Below, one piece after another: positions 13,055 through 25,511 of a DNA stretch of 64,000 nt (positions are counted from its first letter, which is position 1; each line of letters opens with the position of its first letter). The DNA is from Trichaptum fuscoviolaceum. Taxonomy: Eukaryota > Basidiomycota > Agaricomycetes > Hymenochaetales > Trichaptaceae. The notes beneath the pieces are model-generated. The model ran no database searches and was not told the DNA's origin. It saw nothing but the letters and a program-made list of their open reading frames with translations. Both the position numbers and the translations under genes were made by a program. The stretch covers positions 3,621,671 to 3,685,670 of the forward strand of contig CAJSYZ010000002.1 of the NCBI GenBank assembly GCA_910574455.1. Direction: 5' to 3'.

Positions 13055-16000
13055 TTAGAAAGAAAATGCACTCATGTCGAACTCTGGAACTTTCACGTCC
13101 TGCTTCGCCGACTTCAACAAGCCACCTAAGCCTTTGTCACTGACTTTATCGTGCTCTTTATCTTTCACTAGTTGGCCCACCGAGCTTTCCTTCTCCGCAA
13201 TCTCAGGTGAGGTCGGTCGAGTGGATGGATCTGACGGGACTTCCATATCTATGACGATAGAAGATCGGCGGTGATGACCATTAAGGAAAATTGGCCGATG
13301 TGCTGGAAGAGGGCCGATGGTGTCACCATCGTCCGAAGGTGGAGGGACATTCGCTTGTAATGGAGGAGCTGTCGGTCTCTCGAATGACCACGATCTAACG
13401 AGGAACAGTGCCAGGGCATGGCAACCTTCATAGAAGTTCAGCTTATATAGTTCGAGCGCGCAAACGCACGAGAAGAGAACTCACCCATTCTACGGAATAC
13501 TCGAGCAGTTTGTAACACAAAATTAAACTCTGTCGAGCCTGAGATCTCGTACGTTCCCTTCGCTGTCTGAAGGGTCTTTGATTTGAGTTGTGAAAAAAGA
13601 AGAGCCAGGCTAGGGTCATCATAGTTGGGATCTCCTATCTCTTCAATTTGGAAGTCTAACAAATCTGCAATGTCGTCCAGTGGTGACTAGCAGAACAGTC
13701 AGAACGACCATGATAATGAATGAATGAGTTAACGACTAAACTTACGACGAGAATGCGGACAGCCAGGTCCCTCCTGTGCAAGAGCCAGAACCCCCAGCTG
13801 GCGAGCCAACGATTTCCCTTCTCGAAAGCAGTTGGGATTACGGTTGATGTCAAAATGCTATTCAATATAGGCTTGCTCTCATCTTGTTCGACAACCCTTG
13901 CCAACGCTATTGCGAGTTGAAAGTCGTCCAGCTGCCTTATGCAGACACTAACGGCATCTTTCAAGGAACCTCCGAGGAGAAAGAAGGCAGCGGCGTATTC
14001 AAAGCGCTGCCTCGCCAGTAGAGCGTAAGCATTCTTCAAAGCTGCGGTCTTCCATTTCGCCTGACTGAAGTCATTGGACAAGAACTTAAGCATAACATTT
14101 TGTTCTTTATGCCAGGATGCTTGTTTCCACAGGCCATGTACCAACCTAACCTTGCCGAGGGCGAAGTAAAATAGCGAACACGCCGTAGGATCTCTCATGT
14201 CCTCTGCTAAGTATTCGTTTCGGGCAATTGTTTCCATCTCGGTCTTCTGTAGAATTTGTGTTCAATAAAGATTGGTTAAAGAGAGCGAAGGGGGGGGACA
14301 AACCAACGATTCTGTTGAGCTTAACCACAAGAACAAACCCAGTGCCTTCGCATCATTCCATTTCATCTTGTTGCCACAAGCGGCGGTCGAAGCAGCGAGT
14401 AGAATCTCTTGGCTTTCGCTGTGAAAAGCCCAAACCATATCACGATATCGTAGCCTTTCACGGACGAAGGATTTTGGCGGAGAACGAGCCTCGGGTTGCA
14501 TTAGCAGTGGCGTTGTTGCACCAGACACCGGGCGTGAAGACGTGGCTCGCGCATTGAGGATGTAAAAGGAGCGCATCGAAATCAGATATCGAAGACCGTT
14601 TGCGTCGAGACTGCGGCGCTGTTCTTCGATCTGTGGATATGATTGATCAGATATTTTACAATTGAAAGTGAAAGTGAAGTACCTCTATAGCCGTCTGCAG
14701 AAGGACTATCAAGTGAGCATGCTCATTGTGCGTTAGTTGGTTTAACGGCTCAGTCTCAAGCTGCCTGATGACACCTTCCACAAGGGCTCGAGAGATTTTC
14801 TCCTCGTCCTCTCTAGAAAGGCTCAACAATATACCGATTATCAATTATCAAATAAACGTACTCAGAATGCGAGAGTTCCGGTCCATCGAATAAAAGAGAG
14901 TATTGAGTGCGATGACTAACTTTACTCTGGTTCTGCGTTCAGTTGCAACAACACTCCAGCACGAACAAAGATGCCTTACAGCGGATGCAGTCTGTTCATC
15001 GTTGAGAAAGTGCTCAATCGGCACGCTCCGCCATTCCTTATGAACGCCAGCCGCATCGTGAACCGCCTTCTTCAGGTCTAAGGCTAGATTAAGGATAATT
15101 TCGTTGACAAGCTCTATCTTTCCTGATGACACAAACATTAATTTCGTTGGTGAAAAGTGATAGACAACACATTTACCCCAAAGAAGGCACTGCAGTATCA
15201 TCTGAGGATGATAATCAGGTAATGGACCATTCAGCCATGCAACATGCTCGAAAAGTCCTGCTGGACTCCCGTCATTGGCTTTGTTTCCGTGACATTGACC
15301 ATACTGCAACATGTGATGGCCAGCACCGATGAGGAGATTGCCATTCGAAAGCCAAATGGAATCATTTATTCGGTGTGCGAGCATGCTACGCAAGACAAAC
15401 ATCAGGAGGAACATCTTATCTTCCCTGAAAGGAGTAATAGTACTTACTGGCCAATCTCAATGCGACGTAGAGTGCCCCAAGCTGGGTCGTCATTGAAATA
15501 AGTCATCCGTTGCTGGCAAAGGAGCAAGATATGATGCGAGAATCCGACAGCAAGAACAGATTGAGAGCCTGGTGTTGAAGTCCAATCCAGATCATTGATG
15601 GGCTCTTCTCTAAATCGTTGTTAGCGGAATTCGCCTTTTAGAAGGAAGAAAACATGTCTACCCGAATATGGACTTGTATTCCAATCCAGAGGCAAACTCA
15701 GATACTTTTGAATCCCATATCGTAAGCTCATCGCCCTCCGGCTTCGCAATGACTTGATGGCAAGAAAAAAAATTAGAGCATTGTCGAGGGCCTGGTCACC
15801 TTTTCTCACCTAGAGCTGTTTTCTTTGCAGAGCTGCACCGCGCTAAGCGATACCCGGACCTTCCCGTCCTCACTAATCCTGAGCAAACCCACTCACAATG
15901 TCGGTCATCGTTATCGAAAGCCCAGAAAGCGAGATCGCCGTCTTCGGAAATACTAAGGAGAACATCGTGTCTCTGTTCGCGCCGTATGCCTTTAGAATAG

Positions 16001-18021
16001 CTCCATGCCATCGGATCTACAGGAATTATGAGTGATAAGGGCTTGCCCAGGGGGAGCGTTGTCGGAGGAAGGAGGGCCAAGAATGGCGACGACTGTTTCG
16101 ATGAAGAAACCTCGATCCTGACGACCAAACATGATGCAGTTATGCCGATAAGAATGGTAGATGCATCCGAAGCAGGTAATGAAAAGATTGAAAGCAGTCT
16201 AGGTACGGAGATAGACGAAGCAGGGGAAGAAAATGGAGCTTGAAATAGACTGAGCATCGGCATGCTTTCGGAATCGGTGTATGACACAAGGAGTTCTCCC
16301 TGGGCAAGCACAGCTACTAGATCTGCGCTGTTTATTTTCCCAACACATCTCAATTCATTCGATTTCGTGCACAGATGCCAAGATTCCACGGCATCTTCCC
16401 GTACTATACCCAAACCTCTACCATCGGGAGTTCGAACGTAACGAACTACCTTAGAATCCCCACTTTCTTCGACATCTGGGCCCTGCGCAAGAAGTTTCAT
16501 TCCGTTTTCTCCATCATGGAAAAACTTCATGGGATCCATTGTATATGTGCGCAAAGGGGGTGACGTGACAATGATGAGAGAGGAGTCTGTTGGAATCTTA
16601 AGGATATGAAGATGGTTTGGGTATGCGGAGAGCGTTGATGGAGCTGACTGTAACAAGGTGAAGTGTCTGAGAAGTGTTGGAGGTCGCCGGTCAATATTCT
16701 GCGTGAACGATCAGCCAGGTGATAGTGAGGAAAATGGACATAACTCACCGCAATTGTTCGGATCACGAGCGAATTGTCAGGGTACACTCGCAAGAAAAAA
16801 TCCCAGCCTTCGTCGTTCATCTCCTTGATTCTTCGATATTGTGAAGTGTCAGCTGAAAGGGTATGTGAGGATAATATCGACTGGAAGGAGTCTGTCAATG
16901 TGTCCCTATGGAGCCAGAATATACTCGATCGGTGAGTCAAGTTCTGATTATGAACATGATGAGGCAACTCTGAGAATGCGTCTAAGGAGGCATGAAATTG
17001 TAAGAAGTGAGGAGTATCTAATACGGGAAGGAAGATGCGCAAGGTTGCATCGGATGTAATTGTGAATAGGATTAGATCATCCCTAAGTATATATGCTAGA
17101 TTAGATTTAAAGACATCGATTGCATAGAAACATACCTGCTAGATGTCTTGGAGAACCGCCATATGAAGTCTTGCACAGGTCGGGGATGTCGTAACATCTG
17201 CAATAGATTTCCTGAGGCAGTTGAAAAAATGCGAACTGCATTTCCGTTCTACAGAGAGAGGTGAGCATAGCGTCTGGAAGCCCGAGAAAAGAACATACAG
17301 GAGAAATAGTTGCGAGATGCATGAGAGATGGAGAGAAGCGGACAACGGAGTAGGGGCCGGTACTAACTATGCATTAAGAATATGATGGAGGAAGAGGGCA
17401 AAGTTACAATACCTGATAGACCATTTCCGAGTCCATGTCAGTAGTTCGTCCTCGAGGTCCAGCGTGTAAACCGACAATCCAGATTCACTTCCAACTCCAA
17501 GTAGGCCTACGAGTAACAGGTAAGAGTGTAGTCATTGCTGATATTTATAGAGCATACCAGACTTGCAATCTATTGCAGTGACCGGACGCCCATCCGATAC
17601 AGTGAGAGAAGAATGCACTCTCCATGTGTCCTTTTGAACGCCAGATAGCGACCAACATGCAATGTGTGGCCCTGATGAAGCGGCAATCTTCCGACATCTG
17701 TTACGGGCCGCGCGAAATAGGTAACTTATCGACTTACCAGTCTCATTCCAGGCTCAATGGATATACATTTTACATGTTGACCAGAATCTCGAGTACTAGG
17801 AAAGACTTCCCAAAAGGCGAGGGCACGTATAAATGAGAAAGTCTGCGCATTAACGAGGACGACGCAGTCTGCGAATGCATATGCCTGAAGAGAATATGAG
17901 TGTGCGCCACTTCATGAATTAGCAACGAATGAATGCTGACCAGGAGAATCTCTTTAGGGAGGGTGAGGATATGAACGTCTGAAGCTGGACAGCCCACAAA
18001 TGAACGGACCAGCTCAAGCAT
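13055..18021 (-). CDS. rav1: RAV1/DmX-like subunit of the RAVE V-ATPase assembly complex
   Basis: Sixteen exons give 1,385 residues: 18021-17941, 17884-17738, 17687-17558, 17506-17413, 17362-17299, 17248-17136, 17082-16749, 16698-15810, 15752-15662, 15609-15448, 15385-14862, 14810-14683, 14630-14304, 14246-13746, 13686-13485 and 13425-13055. The N-terminal half has WD40-like strands (LLGVGSESGLSVYTLDLED, DATLRIFLPV, DELTIWDSK). The conserved Rav1 C domain follows, with WLSNGNLLIGAGHHM, DPTACSLFYFALGK, KEQNVMLKFL, NAYALLARQRFEYAAAFFLL and the terminal FDMSAFSF. RAVE promotes reassembly of V1 and Vo sectors of the vacuolar ATPase when glucose returns. Partners Rav2 and Skp1 are not in the window. 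It is divergent from the FAS1 gene with 309 bp between starts. All exon phases close, so the model is firm; the small exons 4 and 5 are the least certain. Confidence 0.94.
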
Positions 18022-18330
18022 TGATTAGCCGCTGACCTCAACGATGCTGATCGTGAACGACTCAGTCGCAACTAATGCAAGTCTGTGGGTCTGTCGTTGC
18101 AGCAGCACTCTTCAGTTCACGTTTAACTTCAAGTTCGAGCTTGAGCGCTAATTTATATAATTACATAATAGTAAAGTAATATCGCTTATTATTACGTAAT
18201 GCAACTTGAAGACGTCACGGACTGCGGCACTGTTCACTTTCTGGCACACGTCTGCGCCGTGGTCATTCTTTCGAGGGGTACTCTGGACAACTTGCCTTTC
18301 CTACACTCCTTTCCTTTCAACCGCTACCTC
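18022..18330. promoter_or_regulatory. Divergent promoter region of rav1 and the FAS1 gene
   Basis: These 309 bp lie between the two start codons. The centre (about 18150-18200) is AT-rich, with TATATAA-like runs that could serve either direction. In-frame codons upstream of 18331 are open back to 18199, but the signal-peptide-like start at 18331 is preferred. Confidence 0.45.
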
Positions 18331-21176
18331 ATGCGTCTCTTCAACCTCCTTAGAATCTCACTCGCTTTTCTTCCTTTTGTTTCGTCATCCGATAGCCAAC
18401 TTTCATTTAATGCGACACCTTCGACCGCTTCATCTACTCTAGTTGACGCGCTTTCGGATGACCCGGATTACACCTTGCTGCTTACGCTCCTTCAAAAGGC
18501 GCGTTTAATTCCGACTCTAAACAGGCTTGATGGAAGCACCTTGTTCGCACCTACAAATGATGCCATCGAGCACCACTCTCTTTGGTCCGACATCCTGAAG
18601 GACGATGAAGCACTTCGCGATAATATTCAGGAGAAATTACGACAAGAACTGCTGTACCATCTATTGAACTACTCTATTGATGCTCTTCCCGACGAGCACA
18701 ACCTACAAGTTCATGAGACCCTACACTATCCGCGAAAGCCGGTCGATCCTCCTTCTCGTGAACCTCCTCCGGGCCCCCCTTGGATGCCTATACCCGGAGG
18801 GTCCCTCGATGGTAAGCCGCAGCGCGTGCGGGTCGCATCCGTGAGTGGCGAAATTCGCGTCGGGACGAATGCCTTTGCCCAAGGTGGTGTGAAAGTTGTA
18901 AAGGGGCGTGTCGACGTCGGAAATGGCTTGTTATTTGGGGTAGGAGATGTGCTGAATGTGCCCCCAAGCCTTGGTGCGTAAACATCTGTTGAGCCTTTTG
19001 CATTATCTCAGTGATTTCTCCTAGCTACTGTTGTCTCAAAGCAACCCTCCCTGTCCTATTTTAATAAGATTGTCACCCCCGAAATTCTGTCATTCATAAA
19101 TGACACTGAGGCGCTGACAGTCTTCTTGCCTGTCGATGAAGCCTGGGATTCTTTACAATCGATCGAGCGCAAGTATCTGGAAAGTAAATTTGCAACGGAT
19201 GACCTCTTGAAGATTCTGAACTTGCATGCGGTGGTCGAAGACGGGGTTCACTGGTCCGACACATTTGAACATGCAGTAAATTGTACGTTCGTTTTTCTCT
19301 ATAATATATGTAGTTTGCGTAAATTTCTTTTCTTTCTTTTGACAGTGACAACAATGTCAAATTCGACACTTGAGATATTCGTCTCTCCTGAATCTCATAA
19401 GACCTTTATAGGATCCGCCGAATTGGTACAACCGGACATTTACGCTTCGAATGGTGTGCTCCACACGGTTTCGTCGCTTCTCATCCCTCCTGGTGCATTC
19501 TCAATCACACCCGAGAAACTTCTTCTGACCCTTGATTGCACCAACTTTGTCAAAAAATTACATTCTGTCAATTTGACAAGTTTGGTCAACAACACCGATG
19601 CAGAATATACAATCCTAGCCCCTACGGACGAGGTATTGGAATTGTTTGGCGATGATGACGATGGCTTCCCGAAGGATGGCACAGACGAGCTGAAGCGAGT
19701 TCTCAGTTACCATTTTCTACCTGGAAAATGGACTCCGGAAAAATTAAAGGATAGAATGCTTCTGGAAACTGCCCTTACAGAACCTGGCCTTCGAGGAGGA
19801 CGTCAGGTGCTTGACGTTCAAGTCAGCAAAGTTGGGAAGGATTCAAAGGAGAAAAGCATCACTTTCGGGGGCGCTTCCGCCATGGGTGATCCAAGTAAGG
19901 TTTAATTTATCAATTAACGGTCGATATTCTTACCGCAAATATTTCAGATTCTTTCAACAATACGTTGATTTACCTAGTTTCCCGCCCTGTTTTTCCTCCT
20001 TCCGACGTGCTGGAAACAGCTCTACCGCTCCTTAAACTCTCGCATTTCTTGGCTGCCGTACATTCCTCACCACGTCTTCCTGGGCGTTTGAAGAAAGAAC
20101 CTCAAACAACACTACTGATTCCCGAGAATGATGGATTTGAGCGTCTTGGGATGTTGATTAGCGATCATCTGTTATCCCCTACTGCGAAGGCGGACCTGGA
20201 GAAAGTCATCCTTCACCATTTCATAAGCGGCGTTGAATACGCGAAATCATTCCAGAATGGTTCTCAACAGAGCTACCCGACGCTTGAGGGTACAGACGTG
20301 CATGTTGACCGGGATGAGAACAACACAGTTATTGTCAGCGCAAGCGGTGGATGGCCGGGAATGAGTTCGACAGCGACAGTACGCAATATGTTGACGAAGA
20401 CAGGCGTTATACACGAATTGTCAGACGTCTTGCTGCCTCGTTCTCTTAATCTGACTATAGGAAAGCTGGTCAAAGCGGCAAAGGGAAGCACTATGGCAAC
20501 TATTATCTCCCGAGCAGGTATGGAATGGATACTTAATGGGACAGCCCCACCAGAGGATTCCTCGTGGGCGGAAGCAGGATTGGAGGGCGCCGGCTGGACT
20601 TTGTTGTGCCCGACTGACGAGGCCTTCAAAAGCTACAACCTAACCAGGCTCTATGAGAATCCAGATCTTCTACGAAGCATTGTCAATCAACACCTCATCC
20701 CCGTTGCCAAGGCGCATGCCCTAATGCTTGCTCAACTGGATCCATACCAGACCAATCAACCGTTGCTCCTCGATGATACTGCGACTTATACAACCCTAGA
20801 ATCGAAAGACTCTGCTTATGGAGAAATTGTTTTCCGGAAATCTGCCGATGAGGAGAAGGGGTGGAGCGGCTTTCTTGTAGGCATTAAAGATGCAAGGGGA
20901 ACAGGAGGCCGCAGGGACTGGGCACGGGTTATGTCCTGGGGTCGAACTACGATGAACGGAGGTGTCGGTGGTGTGATTCAGATTGATGCTGTACTCTTCC
21001 CATACCGTCCGCCATGGTGGTCGGAATATGGTGCACCCGTTGCAGTAGGAGTCGTAGGCGTCATGATGATCTGTGTTTTCTTCATGGGGGTCCGAGCGTT
21101 CTGGCGCAGAGATGCGTCCGAGGCAACATATGAGCCCGTAGGAGGGTTTAGCAACGAAGACGATGAAGAGCCATAA
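18331..21176 (+). CDS. Five-repeat fasciclin (FAS1) type I membrane protein
   Basis: Four exons give 892 residues: 18331-18973, 19025-19282, 19346-19894 and 19948-21176. The start was chosen because MRLFNLLRISLAFLPF is a good signal peptide. Five FAS1 H1-type motifs are spaced through the chain: LFAPTNDAI (about 70), VFLPVDEAW (about 245), ILAPTDEVL (about 387), LLIPENDGF (about 537) and LLCPTDEAF (about 700). A single membrane helix near 848-870 (VAVGVVGVMMICVFFMG) is followed by a short acidic tail ending NEDDEEP. Several N-X-S/T sites suggest glycosylation. FAS1 proteins act in cell adhesion and wall or vacuole surfaces; the yeast relative Nfa1/YLR001C type is vacuolar. The exact role here is unknown. 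A Pro-rich insert (PPSREPPPGPPW) sits inside the first repeat. Confidence 0.9.
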
Positions 21177-21793
21177 CACTGACCTATAATAATAGAGCAT
21201 TCTACTGTACTTTAATGTATAAATGTTTACGTTGTATTTATTATCCCTTTGGCCCGAATGTACATAGCCTGAGACAGTCCAGAAATTGCATGTATCTATG
21301 AATTTCTGTTTCAATGATCCTTGAAATGTAGATCCGCGATCTAAGCTCGTTCATATGGTTAAGAGATTTATACGAGATTGTCTTCCGCTCTGAATGTCTA
21401 AACTTGCTTGGTATCTGTAGATGTGCCTGAATAGGCATTCAATAGGGACAGTCGGCGTTTATCTGTAACACTGGATGCTACCTGACAAGGCTGCTTTTTC
21501 AAATGCTGCATAGTATCAGCAGATTGCACGAGCTGGATGAAGGATGGTGCGTAAGGGGACCAGTTACAGTACTAATGGCGAGCTCGGAAGGCTGAAGGAG
21601 ACTGGACTGGTGCTGCTTTTGGACGGCCTCGTGGCTTGGTTCTCATGTAAACCGCCGAGGTATATTTCCAAACGACCGCTGATGGCTTCTCGCCATCTCT
21701 TTTCTCTGTACATATATATCTAGGCGATACCTCCCACCGCAATTTCCGGCGACAGCGCTCTCACGACACTTGTTCTTCATTTCCTTTTCTTCC
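21177..21793. promoter_or_regulatory. Intergenic spacer and promoter of the methyltransferase gene
   Basis: No gene is seen in these 617 bp. The right part should hold the promoter of the + strand methyltransferase: a TATATAT run at 21713-21719 lies about 75 bp before the ATG, a normal TATA distance. The left part should hold the 3' UTR of the FAS1 gene. Confidence 0.5.
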
Positions 21794-23911
21794 ATGCCCA
21801 ACGGACTAGCATCGCTGAAGGTCGATGACTTGCAGGACACCCGTCGCCGCTCGGTGCTCCTCAAGCAGACGCAGTTCACCAAGAAGCATGGTCGGCGACA
21901 CCATGGTTTCGACAAGGAGAAGGCCCCATATCCGCTTAGTTACGACAGGCTTGCTGTCGACCTGTGCGTTGCTCTTCTTCTGCATATGCTGCTTAAGTCT
22001 AATGAACCTGCCTATATAGTGACATCATCGACCACGTCTTCCTCAAGCAGATGAAACAGTCTGTCAGCTTCGTGAATTTCGAGGAAGGGCTTCCTACACG
22101 ATGTTTGGACTTGGGATGTGGCGTAAGTGTCTTCTTGCATATAAACTGGTCCGCTGATAGACAGAGACGATCAGACGGGCGCATGGATACTGGATGCTCT
22201 GAATGAGTGGCCGGATTGTGAATTTGTGAGTGATTGAGAATGATCATGGGCTGGCTACTATGCTGACTCTTTCACTTTCGACTTAAGGTAGGCTTCGACC
22301 TCGTAAACATACAGCCAGCGCCCAATGCATTCACCAACTTCGATGCAAGCCGTGTGAAGTGGGTATATGGGAATTTGTATGTCGCCCTTTGATTCCGGCG
22401 TTCGGGCTGCGAGTAATAGCTTCCGCAGCTTAACGACGAAACTGCCCTTCGATGATGACGAGTTCGACCATGTGCATATAAGAGGCATCGCCCGAGCTGT
22501 GCCGGAAAACAAAGTACGGTAAAACTTTTAGAGTTCTCGGGAGTATTCATACTAAATCTTTGCCGTAGTGGGATTACCTGCTCGAGGTCGCTCTTTATCT
22601 CGCTTATGTAGGGTGTCCATCTAACGTTTTATTATCATGCTGTAGGAGATACACAGGGTCCTTCGGCCGGGAGGTTCAGTAGAAATGATCGAAGAGGGTA
22701 AGTACGACCATCTTGTTACACCAATCAATCCCTTCAACGTCGTTTTTGCACTACAAGATATACTCTTTCCTTCCTTGCCACGATGGTACACGACGGCTCT
22801 TCGTGCCCGAGACCAAAAGAAAGCTATGGTCCATCTACCCGATGGCTCGCTTCGTCGCTCCCTACCGATGTCACCGCCTCCTACCCCTCCGCGGGACGAT
22901 GCCCCTCACGATCATGCCCTTTTGGAATCCTTATTCAATTCAGTTTTTGAAACACGATTTATCAACCGCGAACCGACATGTGAGTGTTAGGCAATGTAAA
23001 GATGCCGAAATGTAGAGCTCACTGTTTTGCCAGCCATACTTCCTAGCTATTTCTCTACTTACTTTCGTCAGGTTCAATGCTCACCGGTCATAAACTTCCC
23101 CGTACCTCCCTTGCCCTCAATTCCGACATACAATATCGCTGCGTCCCGCCGTTTCATATCCCCATCTTCTCTTGCATCACAAACACGCTCTCTTCGCTCC
23201 CACAGACAAGAAAGGTCTCAATCTTCGACGTCTGAATCGTCAGTTTACAACAATTCTTCCGATGACGACGACGAACAACTTGTTCAGCAACGAACGCCAC
23301 CCTCGTCTGAAGATGAATCAGAGGAGTTATCAAAGGCATCAAATAACTCGGTCTATGTTCAGCCCTACTTCTCTTCTCCATCCGATGACACCTCCATAGG
23401 CGATGCGTCCGCCCTTCTTCCGATATCTGCTCTCTCACAGGCGTCGGGCTTTTCTCTGGCTCTACAACTCCACAGGATGTATAATCTTGTCTTAGCTTGT
23501 CAGGAAAGCATGTGGGAGGTTCTAAACGATCGCATCCGCAACCGTGAACAGGAACTAAAAGATCTCGGTTGGGATGATGACGATCTGGAAGCTGATCACG
23601 CTCGACAAAGATTCGAAAAGCTGCTGGAAAGGTATGAAGGGTGAGTCACGCGTGCTTTTTGATCGTCAGAAACCTAATTTATCGAACCAAGTGACATGAA
23701 AACTCGAGCAGCTTTGTGGCAAAGAATGGTCCTATCACAAAGCCCACACTTTAAATTGCCCAGGCAAGGCCTTATGTCCAAGGCAGAGATGAACGACGAA
23801 GATCGGGTTTATCGGGCTATGCTAGAGGCGCAGCGCAAGGCTAGTGACGAAAATTCGCGCAGTCAATGCAGAACTCTTCGCATATTCGTTGGTTTTAAAT
23901 CCCAGATGTAG
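21794..23911 (+). CDS. SAM-dependent class I methyltransferase with long disordered C-terminus
   Basis: Ten exons give 538 residues: 21794-21963, 22020-22122, 22175-22225, 22288-22376, 22429-22513, 22569-22586, 22646-22697, 22758-22979, 23034-23640 and 23692-23911. SAM-binding motif I is RCLDLGCGTGAWILDAL (about 83-100, spanning an intron). The acidic post-I residue is in VGFDLVNI, motif II-like FDHVHIRG follows, then WDYLLEEIHRVLRPGGSVEM (motif III). Methylation of a small molecule, lipid or protein cannot be told apart from sequence. After the fold comes a Pro-rich stretch (SPPPTPPRDD), then a Ser/Asp/Glu-rich low-complexity region (about 330-440), then a helical C-terminus. LaeA-like regulators and many agaricomycete methyltransferases share this core. 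The 18-nt exon 6 is needed to keep the frame. Confidence 0.9.
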
Positions 23912-24225
23912 ACTTACATATATCGTCGTTTGTGCCTATATTTTATCATTGTTTCCTGTCATTTTTTTTGTACGCATTTCACACTTTGGTTTCATAATGC
24001 TTTCGTATCTTGCTTCTGTATTCTATTAGCTAGATGTAGTCATACCCAATGTCATGATACCATATCATATTCCAGACTTCGGTTCTTCATTCAGGTTGGC
24101 ATTTTCGGCAAATAGCGGCGACGATCAATCGCCCCTTGTTTTTGTAGTAGTAGGGTCATTCGCCCTCTTCGTCCACTGGCACACCACATTCATTTCCTGT
24201 TCGAACTTTACTACATAGCAACATC
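23912..24225. other. Short intergenic spacer
   Basis: These 314 bp are AT-rich on the left (the likely 3' UTR of the methyltransferase gene) and contain the upstream region of the next + strand gene. Nothing else is recognised. Confidence 0.5.
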
Positions 24226-25174
24226 ATGCTTGGAGGCTGGTTTGCTGATAGGACGTATGCAACAGACTCAAGAAAGGGCGCGGTGCATAATGACGAAAAC
24301 ATCGTGACCACCCTGTCTGAATCGAGCATCACAAGTCTACCTTCTCAAGAGGACTCGATACCGTACGCAGGCTCCGAACAAAATAAACTGGATAAATCGC
24401 CGGTGCTATCGACGCCCCATGATACAATTGTGAGCGAAATGAACGAAAAAATCCGTGAGATTGAGCTTGGTAGCCCCTCTCGTCCTATGCCGTCCGTTGA
24501 CCCAGAGCGCGACGATGGGAATAGCCAACCGGCAGGGGAGCATACGAGGACCAGGACACGTATGGCAGATAACGTCTACGACTTGTTCACAGGTCACAGT
24601 ATGGGAAACTATGTACCGGGTGAATATCCTGAATCCGAGGACGACCTGTGGACACATCTAAAGCGAATACGCGAACTGCAGAGTCAAATAGCTATAATGC
24701 ACTCCCAGATGGAAGGTCTGGGAACGACCGAACGAACTCTGCGGGTCGAGCAATCTATCGGTGATGATGAGGCTATGAACTTCGAGGAGGATGCGAAGGA
24801 GGCTAAAAAGGAGGAATTTCAGAAACTCGCAGATCGGTTCAGCGGAAGGAAGGATGCTATAGATGCCATTATGAATAAAGTAAGTTTCAAAGATGCAGGA
24901 TTTTTTGGCTTGATGCTGAGCATCAACTCAACAGCTGGAAACGCTATCGCATGCTATCAATGACTTTCATTCCACACGAGAACCTGTCTTCCGCTTGGGG
25001 TCGCGTAGGTCTACTGTCTCTGAACAGGAGCTGGGAAGAGGGAAGGCTACGCTCTCCGTAGGCACCAAAGTAGATAGGCGGGAACCGCCTCTAACACCAA
25101 CGCGGATTCTTCATGACGATATTCCTTTGAAGGAGACTCCTGAATCAATGGCCCGATCTCTGGAGCCGACTTGA
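24226..25174 (+). CDS. Uncharacterised protein with a coiled-coil segment
   Basis: Two exons, 24226-24879 and 24935-25174, give 297 residues. I do not recognise the family. The N-terminal half is Ser/Thr/Asp-rich and probably disordered. A central stretch (about 140-175, DLWTHLKRIRELQSQIAIMH) and a Lys/Glu-rich segment after it (about 190-220) look helical or coiled-coil. After the intron comes LETLSHAINDFHSTREPVFR, then a basic and Ser-rich tail with PPLTPTRILHDDIPL. No signal peptide or membrane helix is seen. The intron keeps the frame and the second exon reads well, which supports one gene. It could be a cytoskeletal or regulatory scaffold, but nothing in the sequence fixes a function. 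Confidence 0.72.
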
Positions 25175-25511
25175 TAGTGTGAAGGTAAGACCTCTTACAA
25201 TATGCCGTACTCTCCCTTGTAATGTATTCCCAAGATACTTATAAGTTATATTAACGTTTTCATTAGCGTGCTGTCGTACTCTGCCCGTAGTTTACTTTTT
25301 GTATTATATCTCGAAATAATGTGCCTCTAGTGAAGTTCATAGGACGCTGCCATCGTCATCGTCAAATTAGTCACGCGAGAACGAATCCTCAGAGAGTCAG
25401 CCGCTACTAGTAACTTCTTGAAGCAGTACACGTGAATCTGCGGCCTTGCCCCAGACTCGTCAGTTACGTCTAAGTCTTATCTCGCTCTACCACCCGATTT
25501 ACCATCGAAGC
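25175..25511. other. Intergenic spacer before the UBE2O-like gene
   Basis: These 337 bp hold the 3' end of the orphan gene and the upstream region of the UBE2O-like gene. No reading frame with recognisable content and no clear TATA box were found. Confidence 0.5.
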
